64,000 nucleotides of DNA from Azohydromonas aeria (GTDB lineage Bacteria > Pseudomonadota > Gammaproteobacteria > Burkholderiales > Burkholderiaceae_C). The translations under genes were made by a program, and so were the position numbers. Location: NCBI RefSeq assembly GCF_009760915.1, contig NZ_VIDQ01000026.1, positions 16,675 through 80,674 on the forward strand. Reading direction: 5' to 3'. Below, in pieces: positions 10,299 through 18,676 of the stretch (positions are counted from its first letter, which is position 1; the number at the start of each line of letters is the position of its first letter). Under the pieces are notes generated by a model. It saw only the letters and a program-made list of their open reading frames with translations. It did no database searches and was not told the origin of the DNA.

Positions 10299-10432
10299 AA
10301 CCACACCGCGCGGCGCCGTAAACCTGCGGCGCCGCCTCGGCAACCCGTTGTTCCGATGGATTTCCCGGACGGCCCGGCCGGCGCCGGGCTGCACAGAATG
10401 GCCCGATCACCACTTGTCGGGGGATCGCCACC

Positions 10433-11065
10433 ATGTCGGAACCGAGTCCAGCCGCCATCGCGGGCGACCGCCTTCCCCTGGCCCTGGTGGCGCGCAAGCC
10501 GCGTCCGCGCCCGGGCGAGCGGCGCACGCAGATCCTGCAGGCGCTGGCCGCCATGCTGGAGCAGCCCGGCAGCGAGCGCATCACCACCGCGGCGCTGGCG
10601 GCGCGGCTGGAGATCAGCGAGGCGGCGCTGTACCGCCACTTCGTGAGCAAGGCGCAGATGCTGGAGGCGCTGATCGAGTTCATCGAGACCAGCGTTTTCA
10701 CATTGCTGAACCAGGTCGCGGAGCGCGAGAGCGCCGGCCTGCCGCAGGCGCGGCGCTCGCTGGCGGTGGTGCTGCAGTTCGCCGAGCGCAACCCGGGCAT
10801 GGCGCGGCTGATGGCCGGCGACGCGCTGGCCTACGAGGACGAGCGGCTCAACGCCCGCATGAACCAGTTCTTCGAGCGGCTGGAAAGTCAATTGCGCCAG
10901 AGCCTGCGCCAATCAGGCGCGCCCGGCGCCGCGGCCGACGCGCAGGTGCAGGCCTCGCTGCTGTGCGCCTTCGCGCTGGGGCGGCTGCAGCGCTTCGCGC
11001 GCTCGGGCTTCAACCGCGCGCCCACCGAGCACCTGGAAGCCGCGCTGGCGCTGGTGCTGCGCTGA
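10433..11065 (+). CDS. slmA: Nucleoid occlusion factor SlmA (TetR family)
   Basis: 210-residue TetR-type DNA-binding protein. The N-terminal HTH spans about residues 28-75 (GERRTQILQALAAMLEQPG, then ITTAALAARLEISEAALYRH and HFVSKAQMLEAL). The C-terminal helical domain has the SlmA-like segments LLNQVAERE, FAERNPGMARLMAGDAL and LNARMNQFFERLE. SlmA binds specific chromosomal sites and blocks FtsZ ring assembly over the nucleoid, so it acts in division-site control rather than ligand-induced regulation. The gap to the upstream gene holds a GC-rich 8-bp hairpin (10310-10335) without a T-run. Confidence 0.92.
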   Translation: MSEPSPAAIAGDRLPLALVARKPRPRPGERRTQILQALAAMLEQPGSERITTAALAARLEISEAALYRHFVSKAQMLEALIEFIETSVFTLLNQVAERESAGLPQARRSLAVVLQFAERNPGMARLMAGDALAYEDERLNARMNQFFERLESQLRQSLRQSGAPGAAADAQVQASLLCAFALGRLQRFARSGFNRAPTEHLEAALALVLR

Positions 11066-11086
11066 GGGACGCACACTGCTGCCGCG

Positions 11087-11755
11087 ATGAGTGGCGGTGA
11101 AGGAAGCATCGAAGAAGGCATCGAGCGCGGCGGCGAGCGGTTGATGCCGCTGGCCGAGCGCGCGCTGTGGTGGCCGGCGCGGCAGGCGCTGCTGGTGGCC
11201 GACGCGCATTTCGGCAAGGCCGCCGCGTTCCGGCAGCTGGGCGTGCCGGTGCCGCAGGGCACCACGGCGCGCAACCTGGAAGTCCTTTCAACATTGATTG
11301 AGCGCCACGGCGCGCGGCGGCTGCTGGTGCTGGGCGACTTCCTGCACTCGGCGCATGCGCACGACGCGCCGGACACGCTGGCGGCGCTGGCCGCCTGGCG
11401 CGCGGCGCACACCGACCTGGCCATCACGCTGGTGCGCGGCAACCACGACGACCGGGCCGGCGACCCGCCGCTGTCACTGGCCATCGAGGTGGTGGACGAG
11501 CCGCTGCGCCTGGGCGGCCTGGCGCTGTGCCACCACCCGCGCGCCGTGCCCGGCGCGTACGCGCTGGCCGGGCACCTGCACCCGTGCGTGACGGTGGGCC
11601 GCGGCTTCGAGCGGCTGCGGCTGCCGTGCTTCCATTTCGGGCCGAAGGTCGGCGTGCTGCCGGCCTTTGGTGCCTTCACCGGCATGCACCCGGTGCGGCC
11701 CGCGCGCGGCGACGCGGTGTTCGCGGTGGCGGGGGAAGTGGTGCGGCGGGTGTAG
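11087..11755 (+). CDS. pdeM: PdeM-like metallophosphoesterase (DNA-damage-response endonuclease)
   Basis: 222-residue calcineurin-like phosphoesterase. Metal-binding blocks are seen in order: VADAHFGK (DxH), VLGDFLHSAHAH (GD), RGNHDDRAG (GNHD), HHPRAVP and GHLHP (GHxH). This order and LVADAHFGKAAAFR identify the ligase-associated PdeM group, usually encoded with a DNA ligase, a Lhr-type helicase and an exonuclease; none of those is in this window, so here the gene stands alone. Start taken at 11087, 21 bases after slmA; the later ATG at residue 20 is an alternative because family similarity begins near LAERALWWPA. Confidence 0.85.
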   Translation: MSGGEGSIEEGIERGGERLMPLAERALWWPARQALLVADAHFGKAAAFRQLGVPVPQGTTARNLEVLSTLIERHGARRLLVLGDFLHSAHAHDAPDTLAALAAWRAAHTDLAITLVRGNHDDRAGDPPLSLAIEVVDEPLRLGGLALCHHPRAVPGAYALAGHLHPCVTVGRGFERLRLPCFHFGPKVGVLPAFGAFTGMHPVRPARGDAVFAVAGEVVRRV

Positions 11756-11829
11756 GCGGCGCCACCGGAGCGGGCCGCGGCCTTGCTGCGCCTTGCCCGG
11801 CGCGCCGAAGGCGGCCGGCGAGCGCTGGC

Positions 11830-11835
11830 TACACT
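11830..11835 (+). promoter_or_regulatory. Candidate -10 box (TACACT) before the DUF815 ATPase
   Basis: TACACT lies 66 bases before the ATG at 11901 in the only sizeable gap of the pdeM-hisE stretch. No clear -35 is seen, so this is a weak call. Confidence 0.3.
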
Positions 11836-11900
11836 GCGCAGCCCTCCCGGGGAAACCGCTTTCAGACCCGCTTTCAACTCCGTTTCACGACCCGTTCGCC

Positions 11901-12839
11901 ATGTCCAACCTCGACACCCTGATCGCGCGCGCCGAGGCGCTGCTGAACCGCCTGGAGGCCGTGCTGCCGCAGCCGCTGGGCGCGCCGGACTGGGACGCCT
12001 CGGTGGCGTTCCGCTACCGCCGCCGCCGCGGCGCGGGGGTGCTGGAGCCGGTGCGGCACGTGGCGACGATCCGGCTGTCGGATCTCAAGGAAGTCGAGCC
12101 GCAAAAGGAGCGGCTGCTGCGCAACACGATGCAGTTCGTGGCCGGCAAGCCCGCCAACAACGCGCTGCTCACCGGCGCGCGCGGCACGGGCAAGAGCTCC
12201 CTGGTGAAGGCCTGCCTCAACGAGCTGTCGCCGCAGGGCTTGCGGCTGATCGAGGTGGACAAGGCCGACATGGTGGACCTGCCCGACTTGGTCGAGCTGA
12301 TCGCCACGCGCCCCGAGCGCTTCATCGTCTATTGCGACGACCTGAGCTTCGACGAGGGCGAGCCGGGCTACAAGGCGCTGAAGTCGATCCTGGACGGCTC
12401 CGTGGCGCAGGCCAGCGACAACGTGCTGATCTACGCCACCAGCAACCGCCGCCACCTGCTGCCCGAGTACATGAAGGAGAACCTGACCTACAAGCACACC
12501 GCCGACGGCGAGGTGCATCCGGGCGAGGTGGTGGAGGAAAAGATTTCCCTCTCCGAGCGCTTCGGGCTGTGGGTCAGCTTCTACCCGTTCAGCCAGGGCG
12601 AGTACCAGGCGATCGTGGCGCAATGGCTGCGCAACCTGGAGGTGCCCGAAGACCAGATCCCGGCCGCGCAGAAGGCCTCCCTGGTCTGGGCGCTGGAGCG
12701 CGGCTCGCGCTCGGGCCGGGTCGCCTACCAGTTCGCGCGCGACTGGGCCGGGCGCTCGCATGAGGGCGACGCGGCCGCGCCGGCACCGGCGCCGGCCGCC
12801 GGCGACGACGACGCGCCGCAGGGGCTGGACCATGTCTGA
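11901..12839 (+). CDS. DUF815 AAA+-type ATP-binding protein
   Basis: 312-residue P-loop ATPase of the DUF815 family. Walker A is GARGTGKSS at about residues 90-98, the acidic Walker B is FIVYCDDLSFDEGE, a sensor-like YATSNRRHLLPEYM follows, and the C-terminal part (SERFGLWVSFYPFSQGEY) is the family signature. The last 25 residues are a low-complexity Ala/Pro/Asp tail. The cellular role is unestablished; the clear ATPase core suggests a remodelling or loading function. The 3' end overlaps the Nudix gene by 8 bases, so the two are probably co-translated. Confidence 0.88.
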   Translation: MSNLDTLIARAEALLNRLEAVLPQPLGAPDWDASVAFRYRRRRGAGVLEPVRHVATIRLSDLKEVEPQKERLLRNTMQFVAGKPANNALLTGARGTGKSSLVKACLNELSPQGLRLIEVDKADMVDLPDLVELIATRPERFIVYCDDLSFDEGEPGYKALKSILDGSVAQASDNVLIYATSNRRHLLPEYMKENLTYKHTADGEVHPGEVVEEKISLSERFGLWVSFYPFSQGEYQAIVAQWLRNLEVPEDQIPAAQKASLVWALERGSRSGRVAYQFARDWAGRSHEGDAAAPAPAPAAGDDDAPQGLDHV

Positions 12840-13329
12840 GGCGGCGAATGCCGGCGGCCAGGCCGTCGTGCAGGGCGCGGCGCTGAACGGGCGCACGCCG
12901 GTGGACGTGGCCGTGGGCGTGCTCATCGAGCGCGACGCCGCGGGCAGCGAGGGGCGCTTCCTGCTCACGAGCCGGCCCGAAGGCAAGGTCTACGCCGGGC
13001 ACTGGGAGTTTCCGGGCGGCAAGCTCGAAGCCGGCGAGACGGTGGAGGAGGCGCTGCGCCGGGAACTCCACGAGGAGCTGGGCATCGACATCGACGTGGG
13101 CTCGGTGCGGCGCTGGCACGAGGAAATCTTTGATTACCCGCACGCGCTGGTGCGGCTGCACTTTTGCAAGGTGTTTGCCTGGCGCGGCGAGTTCGAGATG
13201 CGCGAGGCGCAGCAGATGGCGTGGCAGACGCTGCCGGTGCAGGTGCGGCCGGTACTGCCGGGCACCATCCCGGTGCTGCGCTGGTTCGCGCAGGAGCGCG
13301 GCCACGCCGGGCCGACCCATACCGACTGA
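12832..13329 (+). CDS. mutT: MutT-like Nudix hydrolase
   Basis: 165-residue Nudix protein. The Nudix box GX5EX7REUXEEXGU is complete: [20 protein letters not shown] then LGI, with the catalytic glutamates in place. [13 protein letters not shown] and the preceding [16 protein letters not shown] are typical of MutT, which hydrolyses 8-oxo-dGTP and so prevents A:T to C:G transversions. About 20 residues precede the usual N-terminus. Start at 12832 was chosen because it overlaps the upstream gene as in coupled pairs; the longer in-frame opening runs through that gene's tail. The MutT name rests on similarity and could be another Nudix hydrolase. Confidence 0.85.
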   Translation: MSEAANAGGQAVVQGAALNGRTPVDVAVGVLIERDAAGSEGRFLLTSRPEGKVYAGHWEFPGGKLEAGETVEEALRRELHEELGIDIDVGSVRRWHEEIFDYPHALVRLHFCKVFAWRGEFEMREAQQMAWQTLPVQVRPVLPGTIPVLRWFAQERGHAGPTHTD

Positions 13330-13342
13330 GTACACTGAAACG

Positions 13343-13732
13343 ATGGATTGGCTGGACGAAGTGAAGTGGGATCGCGACGGCCTGGTGCCGGCGATCGCGC
13401 AGGAGGCCGGCAGCGGCGACGTGCTGATGGTGGCGTGGATGAACCGCGAGTCCCTGGCGCTGACCCTGGAGCGCGGCGAGGCGGTGTACTGGAGCCGCTC
13501 GCGGCAGCGGCTGTGGCACAAGGGGGAGGAATCGGGCCACGTGCAGCAGGTGCACGAGATCCGCCTGGACTGCGACGCCGACGTGGTGCTGCTGAAGGTG
13601 ACGCAGCGCGGGCACGAGCCCGGCATCGCCTGCCACACCGGGCGCCATTCCTGCTTCTACCGGCGCCTGGAAGACGGCGCCTGGAGCGCCGTGGACCCGG
13701 TGCTCAAGGACCCGGAGCGCATCTACAAATGA
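13343..13732 (+). CDS. hisI: Phosphoribosyl-AMP cyclohydrolase
   Basis: 129-residue zinc enzyme that opens the adenine ring of phosphoribosyl-AMP, the third step of histidine synthesis. Motifs: [37 protein letters not shown] (metal-binding Asp/Cys) and [13 protein letters not shown] with the zinc-binding cysteines. It is the single-domain form; hisE follows as a separate gene with an ATGA overlap. Unlike the usual Burkholderiales order, hisF is not immediately upstream: the Nudix gene is, 13 bases away. A TACACT box at 13331-13336 is too close to the start to be an ordinary -10 for this gene. Confidence 0.96.
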   Translation: MDWLDEVKWDRDGLVPAIAQEAGSGDVLMVAWMNRESLALTLERGEAVYWSRSRQRLWHKGEESGHVQQVHEIRLDCDADVVLLKVTQRGHEPGIACHTGRHSCFYRRLEDGAWSAVDPVLKDPERIYK

Positions 13733-14085
13733 GCGAAGAACAACAGCAAAGCCCCTTCAACGACGCGGTGCTGGCGCGGCTGGCCGAGGTGATCGAGTCG
13801 CGGCTGCCGGCCAACGGCGGCGACCCGGCCAAGAGCTACGTCGCCAAGCTCTCGGCCAAGGGCCTGGACGCGGTGCTGAAGAAGGTGGGCGAGGAGGCGG
13901 TCGAGGTCGTGATGGCGGCCAAGGACGGCGCCCGCGACAAGGTGATCTACGAGGTGGCGGACCTGTGGTTCCACAGCCTGGTGGCGCTGGCGCAGTTCGG
14001 GCTGCGTCCGTCGGACGTGCTGGCCGAGCTGGCGCGGCGCGAGGGGCTGTCGGGGCTGGAGGAGTTCGCCAGCCGCCCGGGCTGA
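13729..14085 (+). CDS. hisE: Phosphoribosyl-ATP pyrophosphatase
   Basis: 118-residue all-alpha NTP pyrophosphohydrolase that converts phosphoribosyl-ATP to phosphoribosyl-AMP, the second step of histidine synthesis and the step before hisI. The MazG-type signature is [20 protein letters not shown] followed by the helix [15 protein letters not shown], giving the EExxE and ExxD metal site. Residues 1-10 are a polar extension. The start overlaps the hisI stop by ATGA, so expression is coupled. Full length for the stand-alone HisE family. Confidence 0.96.
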   Translation: MSEEQQQSPFNDAVLARLAEVIESRLPANGGDPAKSYVAKLSAKGLDAVLKKVGEEAVEVVMAAKDGARDKVIYEVADLWFHSLVALAQFGLRPSDVLAELARREGLSGLEEFASRPG

Positions 14086-14127
14086 CACGGCGCCGGGTCT
14101 CTTTCATCCATTCACAGGAGATCCGCC

Positions 14128-14526
14128 ATGGCGCTGCCGCCGGAGCTTTCACCGCAGACCGTGCCCGACTGGGAGCGCGACCGGCACCTGCGCACCGTGG
14201 GCCAGATCAGCTACGCGCTGCACGCCATCGTGGCCGTGGGCGCGGTGCTGCCGGCCTTCCAGCCCAGCGTGCTGCTGCTGGTGGCGGCCTTCATCCTGGA
14301 CCTGGTGAAGAAGGACGACGCGGCGGGCACCTGGCAGCAGTCGCACTTTCGCTGGCGCATCCGCAGCGTGCTGTGGGCCGCGGGGCTGTACCTGTTGACG
14401 TCGCCGCTGTGGCTGCTGTTCCTGGCGCCGGGCTGGGTGGCCTGGGGCGTCATTTCCATCTGGTTCCTCTACCGCGTGGTGCGTGGCTGGCTCGCCCTCA
14501 ACGAGCGCCGGCCCATGCCCGACTGA
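14128..14526 (+). CDS. Small membrane protein (DUF4870-like)
   Basis: 132-residue protein with three or four hydrophobic helices (about residues 25-45, 46-60, 80-100 and 103-120) separated by charged loops (DLVKKDDAAGTWQQSHFRWR). The pattern of a conserved HFRWRIRS segment between helices matches the DUF4870-type membrane proteins found after hisE in many Burkholderiales. A good ribosome site (CACAGGAG) precedes the ATG at 14128. Function is unknown; genomic position between hisE and the HIT gene is conserved by context, which does not reveal a role. Confidence 0.75.
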   Translation: MALPPELSPQTVPDWERDRHLRTVGQISYALHAIVAVGAVLPAFQPSVLLLVAAFILDLVKKDDAAGTWQQSHFRWRIRSVLWAAGLYLLTSPLWLLFLAPGWVAWGVISIWFLYRVVRGWLALNERRPMPD

Positions 14527-14554
14527 AGACAACAAACGAAGCGACACGCCGACC

Positions 14555-14902
14555 ATGAGCACCGATCCGAACTGCATCTTCTGCAAGATCGCCGCGGGAC
14601 AGATCCCGTCGAAGAAGGCCTACGAGGACGAGGAGATCCTGGCCTTCCACGACATCCAGCCCTGGGCGCCGGTGCACCTGCTGCTGGTGCCCAAGGCGCA
14701 CATCGCGTCGATGGTCGAGGTCGGGCCGGAGCACGCGCCGCTGCTGGGCAGGATGATGGCGCTGGGCCCGCGGCTCATGCGCGAGCAGGGCGTGACCAAC
14801 GGCTTCCGCACCATCGTCAACACCGGCGCCGACGGCGGGCAGGAGGTACCGCACCTGCACATCCACTTCATCGGCGGCCCCAGGCCGTGGAACAAGGGCT
14901 GA
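14555..14902 (+). CDS. HIT-family (HinT-like) nucleotide-binding protein
   Basis: 115-residue histidine-triad protein. The triad is H100-L-H102-I-H104 in VPHLHIHFIGG; the N-terminal CIFCKIAAGQIPSKK and HLLLVPKAHI are also typical of the HinT branch, which hydrolyses adenosine 5'-phosphoramidates such as aminoacyl-AMP. CxxC at residues 7-10 may bind zinc. The start at 14555 removes a longer in-frame extension that overlaps the upstream gene. Located between the his genes and tatABC, its usual place in this order. Confidence 0.93.
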   Translation: MSTDPNCIFCKIAAGQIPSKKAYEDEEILAFHDIQPWAPVHLLLVPKAHIASMVEVGPEHAPLLGRMMALGPRLMREQGVTNGFRTIVNTGADGGQEVPHLHIHFIGGPRPWNKG

Positions 14903-14976
14903 GCCGGCGGCTCCAACTGCACGCAAGCGTGATTTCAGGCAAGCCCGGGCGGGCGGGGCAGGCATGCGCCGCCGCC

Positions 14977-14982
14977 TAGAAT
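14977..14982 (+). promoter_or_regulatory. Candidate -10 box (TAGAAT) for tatABC
   Basis: CTAGAATCT 28 bases before the tatA start resembles the boxes before petA (20374) and the tRNA gene (24539). No good -35 is visible; the repeated form before three units is the main support. Confidence 0.35.
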
Positions 14983-15009
14983 CTCGGGATTGAACAAGGA
15001 GTTCCGGAC

Positions 15010-15243
15010 ATGGGTTCTTTCAGCATCTGGCATTGGCTGATCGTGCTGCTGGTGGTGGTGCTGATCTTTGGCACCAAGAAGCTCAAGAATTTGGGCGGCG
15101 ACCTCGGCGGCGCGGTCAAGGGTTTCAAAGACGGCATGAAGGGCGCGATGGATTCGGAGACGCCCGCGCCTCCGCAGCAGGTGACGATCAACAAGTCCAC
15201 CGACCCCAACACGGTGGACGTCGAGGCCAAGACCAAGTCTTGA
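15010..15243 (+). CDS. tatA: Twin-arginine translocase subunit TatA
   Basis: 77-residue channel-forming subunit of the Tat pathway, which exports folded proteins. One N-terminal transmembrane helix (about residues 6-22, [15 protein letters not shown]), the hinge [20 protein letters not shown] and an amphipathic helix are followed by an acidic, polar tail. The size is normal for TatA. It is first in a tatA-tatB-tatC run; the gap to tatB is 106 bases. The DUF411 protein at 7939 carries a matching twin-arginine signal. Confidence 0.95.
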   Translation: MGSFSIWHWLIVLLVVVLIFGTKKLKNLGGDLGGAVKGFKDGMKGAMDSETPAPPQQVTINKSTDPNTVDVEAKTKS

Positions 15244-15349
15244 GCCCCGGGCGGCGCGGCCGCGGCTCCCGTGCCTGGCGCGGGGCGCCGGCCGCGCTTC
15301 TTCTTTGTCCCCCTGCGGCGCCGCGGCGCCGCATACTGTTTTCAGCCGG

Positions 15350-15838
15350 ATGATTGATCTTGGAATCGACAAGCTGGCGCTCATCGGCGCGGTGGCGCTG
15401 ATCGTCATCGGCCCGGAGAAGCTGCCGAAGGTCGCGCGCACGCTGGGCCACCTCGTGGGCAAGGCGCAGCGCTACGTGGCCGACGTCAAGGCCGAGGTCA
15501 ACCGCTCCATCGAGCTCGATGAACTCAAGAAGATGAAGACGCAGTTCGAGGATGCGGCGCGCAACGTCGAACAGAACGTGAGCCAGGAACTGCACGACAC
15601 CACGCGTGACCTGGAGCAGAGCTGGAAGCAGGCCACCACGGGCCTGGAAGGCGGCGCCGGCGATACCGGTTCCAGCTACGAGCCCCCGCCGCCGCAGTAC
15701 CAGCATCCGCGCAAGAACTGGCGGCTCAAGCGTGGCGCCATGCCGCAGTGGTACAAGCAGCGCAACGGCGTGCGCACGCGCGCGCAGTCGGGCGCGGCAC
15801 GGGTGGCGCGCTTTCGCCCGCCGCGTGCGTCCTCATGA
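15350..15838 (+). CDS. tatB: Twin-arginine translocase subunit TatB
   Basis: 162-residue Tat receptor subunit. [20 protein letters not shown] is the transmembrane helix, followed directly by [13 protein letters not shown], with the conserved Glu-Pro region of TatB, and a long amphipathic, partly coiled-coil helix to about residue 105. The C-terminal 45 residues are Pro- and Arg-rich ([15 protein letters not shown]). Start at 15350 was chosen because MIDxG is the invariant TatB N-terminus. The stop overlaps tatC by ATGA. TatB with TatC binds signal peptides before TatA is recruited. Confidence 0.95.
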   Translation: MIDLGIDKLALIGAVALIVIGPEKLPKVARTLGHLVGKAQRYVADVKAEVNRSIELDELKKMKTQFEDAARNVEQNVSQELHDTTRDLEQSWKQATTGLEGGAGDTGSSYEPPPPQYQHPRKNWRLKRGAMPQWYKQRNGVRTRAQSGAARVARFRPPRASS

Positions 15839-16638
15839 GCAGCCCGAGCCCCAACAAGGACGAACTGGAAGGCACCGAGCAGCCGTTCGTCGAACACCTG
15901 GTCGAGCTGCGCGACCGCCTGATCAAGGCGCTGCTGGCCGTGGGCATCGTCTTCGGCGTGCTGGCCCTCTATCCGGGCCCCGGCGCGCTGTACGACCTGC
16001 TGGCCCAGCCGCTGGTGGCCAACCTGCCGGAGGGCGCGACGCTGATCGCCACCAGCGTCATCTCGCCGTTCCTGGTGCCGCTCAAGATCACGATGATGGC
16101 GGCGTTCCTGATCGCGCTGCCGGTGGTGCTCTACCAGGTCTGGGCCTTCGTGGCGCCGGGCCTGTACTCGCACGAAAAGCGGCTGGTGCTGCCGCTGGTG
16201 CTGGCCAGCACGGTGCTGTTCGCCATCGGGGTGGCGTTCTGCTACTTCTTCGTGTTCGGGCAGCTGTTCAAGTTCATCCAGAGCTTCGCGCCCAAGAGCA
16301 TCACCGCGGCGCCGGACATCGAGGCCTACCTCAGCTTCGTGCTGACCATGTTCCTGGCCTTCGGCGTGGCCTTCGAGGTGCCGGTGGCGGTGGTGGTGCT
16401 GGCGCGCGTGGGCGTGGTGAGCCTGGATCAGCTCAGGGCCTGGCGCGGCTACTTCATCGTGCTGGCCTTCGTCATCGCCGCCATCGTGACGCCGCCGGAC
16501 GTGGTGTCGCAGCTGGCGCTGGCGGTGCCGATGTGCCTGCTCTACGAGCTGGGGATATGGGCGGCGAAGCTGTTCATCAAGGCCACCAAGGCGCCCGACG
16601 AGGAGGAAGCCGGCAACGGCAGCGACAAGGCAGCCTGA
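15835..16638 (+). CDS. tatC: Twin-arginine translocase subunit TatC
   Basis: 267-residue six-helix membrane protein, the signal-peptide-binding core of the Tat system. The N-terminal motif [14 protein letters not shown] carries the conserved cytosolic Glu that contacts the twin arginine; later marks are [54 protein letters not shown] and the final YELGIWAAK. Length and motif order are normal. A short polar tail follows. The gene ends 24 bases before a strong terminator and is the last of the tat unit. Confidence 0.97.
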   Translation: MSSPSPNKDELEGTEQPFVEHLVELRDRLIKALLAVGIVFGVLALYPGPGALYDLLAQPLVANLPEGATLIATSVISPFLVPLKITMMAAFLIALPVVLYQVWAFVAPGLYSHEKRLVLPLVLASTVLFAIGVAFCYFFVFGQLFKFIQSFAPKSITAAPDIEAYLSFVLTMFLAFGVAFEVPVAVVVLARVGVVSLDQLRAWRGYFIVLAFVIAAIVTPPDVVSQLALAVPMCLLYELGIWAAKLFIKATKAPDEEEAGNGSDKAA

Positions 16639-16657
16639 AGCGGTGCACTCCCCAACG

Positions 16658-16687
16658 AAAAGGCGGCCCCGACCGGGCCGCCTTTTT
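16658..16687. terminator. Rho-independent terminator after tatC, probably bidirectional
   Basis: GGCGGCCC (16662-16669) pairs with GGGCCGCC (16675-16682), followed by five Ts (16683-16687); four As precede the stem, so it could also end transcription of the reverse protease gene that stops at 16718. Confidence 0.88.
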
Positions 16688-16717
16688 CATGGCCATGGGC
16701 CCTGAGCCGCTTGCGGA

Positions 16718-17902
16718 TCAGGGCTCCCGCTGGCCCGGCCTGGGCCGCTGGCCCACGGTCAGCTTGAGCTCCAGCGCCTGGTTGCCGCGCTGCACGCCGA
16801 TGACGGCGTCGCTGCGCGGCTTGAGCGCGGCCACGGCGCCGAGCAGCTGCGCGGTATTGGCCACCGGCCGCTCGCCGACCTTGGTGACCACGTCGCCGGG
16901 CTTCATGCCGGCCTTGCCGGCCGGGCCGTTCTGCAGCACGCCGGAGATGAGCACGCCCTCGCGCACGGGCAGGTTGAAGCTCTGGACGAACTCGGGCGTG
17001 AGGTTCTGCGGCTCCACGCCGATCCAGCCGCGCGTGACCTGGCCGTCGCGGATGAGGCTCTCCATCACCTGGCGCGCGGTGTCGGAGGGAATGGCGAAGC
17101 CGATGCCCAGGTTGCCGCCGCTGCGCGAGAAGATGGCGGTGTTGATGCCCACGAGCTGCCCGCGCGTGTCCACCAGCGCGCCGCCGGAATTGCCGGGGTT
17201 GATGGCGGCATCGGTCTGGATGAAGTTCTCGAAGGTGTTGATGCCCAGCTGGTTGCGCCCCAGGGCGCTGACGATGCCCGAGGTCACCGTCTGCCCGACG
17301 CCGAAGGGGTTGCCGATGGCCAGCACCACGTCGCCGACCTGCAGCGCCTCGGTGGCGCCGAAGGTGATGGCGGGCAGCCGCGGCAGGTCGATCTTGAGCA
17401 CGGCCAGGTCGGTTTCGGGGTCGGCGCCCACGAGCCGCGCCTGCGCCTGGCGGCCGTCGGGGAGCTGTACCTCGATGTCGTCGGCATCGTCGATGACGTG
17501 GTTGTTGGTCAGCAGGTAGCCGGCGCTGGAGACGATCACCGCCGAGCCCAGCCCCTTTTGCTGCGGCATCGGGCCCTGGCCGTCGCGGAAGAAGAAGCGG
17601 AACCAGGGGTCTTCGCCGTGCGGATTCGGCTGCCGGCCGCCCTGGCGCGTGGCGGCGCTCTTGCGCGCCACGACGCTGGCCACCGTGGGCGCGGCCACGC
17701 GCGCCGCGGCGCTGTAGCCGGCACCGCCCGGCACCGAGGCGCCCGGCGCCGGCGGCGTGGCGCTGGCAATCGCCACGACTTCGGGCGCGACCTGGCCCGG
17801 CGCATGCTGCAGCCATTGCGGCTTGAGCGTGTTCACGACGAACAGCGCCGCGACGGCCACGGTGGTGGCCTGCGAGAAAATCAGCCAGGTTCTGCGCAGC
17901 AT
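16718..17902 (-). CDS. DegS/HtrA-like periplasmic serine protease, one PDZ domain
   Basis: 394-residue envelope protease of the HtrA family. An N-terminal membrane anchor (residues about 7-24) precedes a Pro/Ala-rich linker; the trypsin-like domain has the triad His135 (LTNNHVID), Asp165 (ETDLAVLKID) and Ser239 (NPGNSGGAL), and one PDZ domain (about 295-380, VLQNGPAGKAGMKPGDVV). A single PDZ and an uncleaved anchor look more like DegS than DegP, so a stress-signalling role by cleaving a membrane regulator is possible but not shown. Start at 17902 gives the anchor; further upstream frame is not protein-like. Its start codon is only 16 bases from the divergent Nif3 gene. Confidence 0.92.
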   Translation of the reverse strand: MLRRTWLIFSQATTVAVAALFVVNTLKPQWLQHAPGQVAPEVVAIASATPPAPGASVPGGAGYSAAARVAAPTVASVVARKSAATRQGGRQPNPHGEDPWFRFFFRDGQGPMPQQKGLGSAVIVSSAGYLLTNNHVIDDADDIEVQLPDGRQAQARLVGADPETDLAVLKIDLPRLPAITFGATEALQVGDVVLAIGNPFGVGQTVTSGIVSALGRNQLGINTFENFIQTDAAINPGNSGGALVDTRGQLVGINTAIFSRSGGNLGIGFAIPSDTARQVMESLIRDGQVTRGWIGVEPQNLTPEFVQSFNLPVREGVLISGVLQNGPAGKAGMKPGDVVTKVGERPVANTAQLLGAVAALKPRSDAVIGVQRGNQALELKLTVGQRPRPGQREP

Positions 17903-17918
17903 TGAAAGGAAGCGGGCA

Positions 17919-18671
17919 ATGGGCAGCGTGCAGCGTGCCGAGATGGAGCAATACCTGAACCAGGCACTGGCGGCGGACCGCTTCAAGGATTATGGGCCGA
18001 ACGGGTTGCAGGTCGAGGGCCGGGCCGAGGTGCGCCGACTGGTGTCGGGCGTGACCGCCAGCCGCGCCCTGATCGAGGCGGCGATTGCCGACGGCGCCGA
18101 CGCGATCCTGGTGCACCACGGCCTGTTCTGGCGCGGCCAGGACGGCCGGCTCACCGGCTGGCTGGCCGAGCGCGTGCGGCTGCTGATGGCGCACGGCATC
18201 AACCTCTTCGCCTTCCACCTGCCGCTGGACGCGCATGCCGAGTGGGGCAACAACGCGCAGCTCGGCCTGCAACTGGGCCTGGCGGCCGACGCGCGTTTCG
18301 GCGAGCAGGACCTGGGTTTCATCGGCGACGGCGGTGGCGTGCCGCTGCAGGCGCTGGCTCGGCGTGTCCAGGACCGGCTGGGCCGCGCGCCGCTGGTGCT
18401 GCCCGGCGACGGGCGGCCGCTGCGGCGCATCGCCTGGTGCACGGGCGGGGCGCAGGGCTGGTTCGAGGCGGCCATCGCCGCCGGCGCCGACGCCTTCCTC
18501 ACCGGCGAGGTGTCGGAGCCACAGGCGCACCTGGCACGCGAGACGGGCGTGGCCTTCCTGGCCTGCGGCCACCACGCCACCGAGCGCTACGGCGCGCCGG
18601 CGCTGGCCGCGCACGTGGCCGAGCGCTTCGGCTTGCAGCACCGCTTCATCGACATCGACAACCCGGCCTGA
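17919..18671 (+). CDS. Nif3-like dinuclear metal-centre hexameric protein
   Basis: 250-residue Nif3/YbgI family protein, which forms toroidal hexamers with two metal ions per subunit; activity (GTP cyclohydrolase-like or other) remains unsettled for the family. Metal ligands appear in ILVHHGLFW, FAFHLPLDAH and the C-terminal GEVSEP and GHHATERYG segments, the standard Nif3 arrangement. AAAGGAAG precedes the ATG at 17919; an internal ATG at residue 9 is an alternative. Placement between the HtrA-like gene and the bc1 operon is common in Burkholderiales, though here pdxA and mscL intervene. Confidence 0.92.
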   Translation: MGSVQRAEMEQYLNQALAADRFKDYGPNGLQVEGRAEVRRLVSGVTASRALIEAAIADGADAILVHHGLFWRGQDGRLTGWLAERVRLLMAHGINLFAFHLPLDAHAEWGNNAQLGLQLGLAADARFGEQDLGFIGDGGGVPLQALARRVQDRLGRAPLVLPGDGRPLRRIAWCTGGAQGWFEAAIAAGADAFLTGEVSEPQAHLARETGVAFLACGHHATERYGAPALAAHVAERFGLQHRFIDIDNPA

Positions 18672-18676
18672 CACCC

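Noticed and set aside
13331..13336. TACACT as a promoter for hisI
   Set aside because: Only 6 bases remain before the start codon, too few for a normal transcript start plus ribosome site, and the gene follows closely after the Nudix gene.
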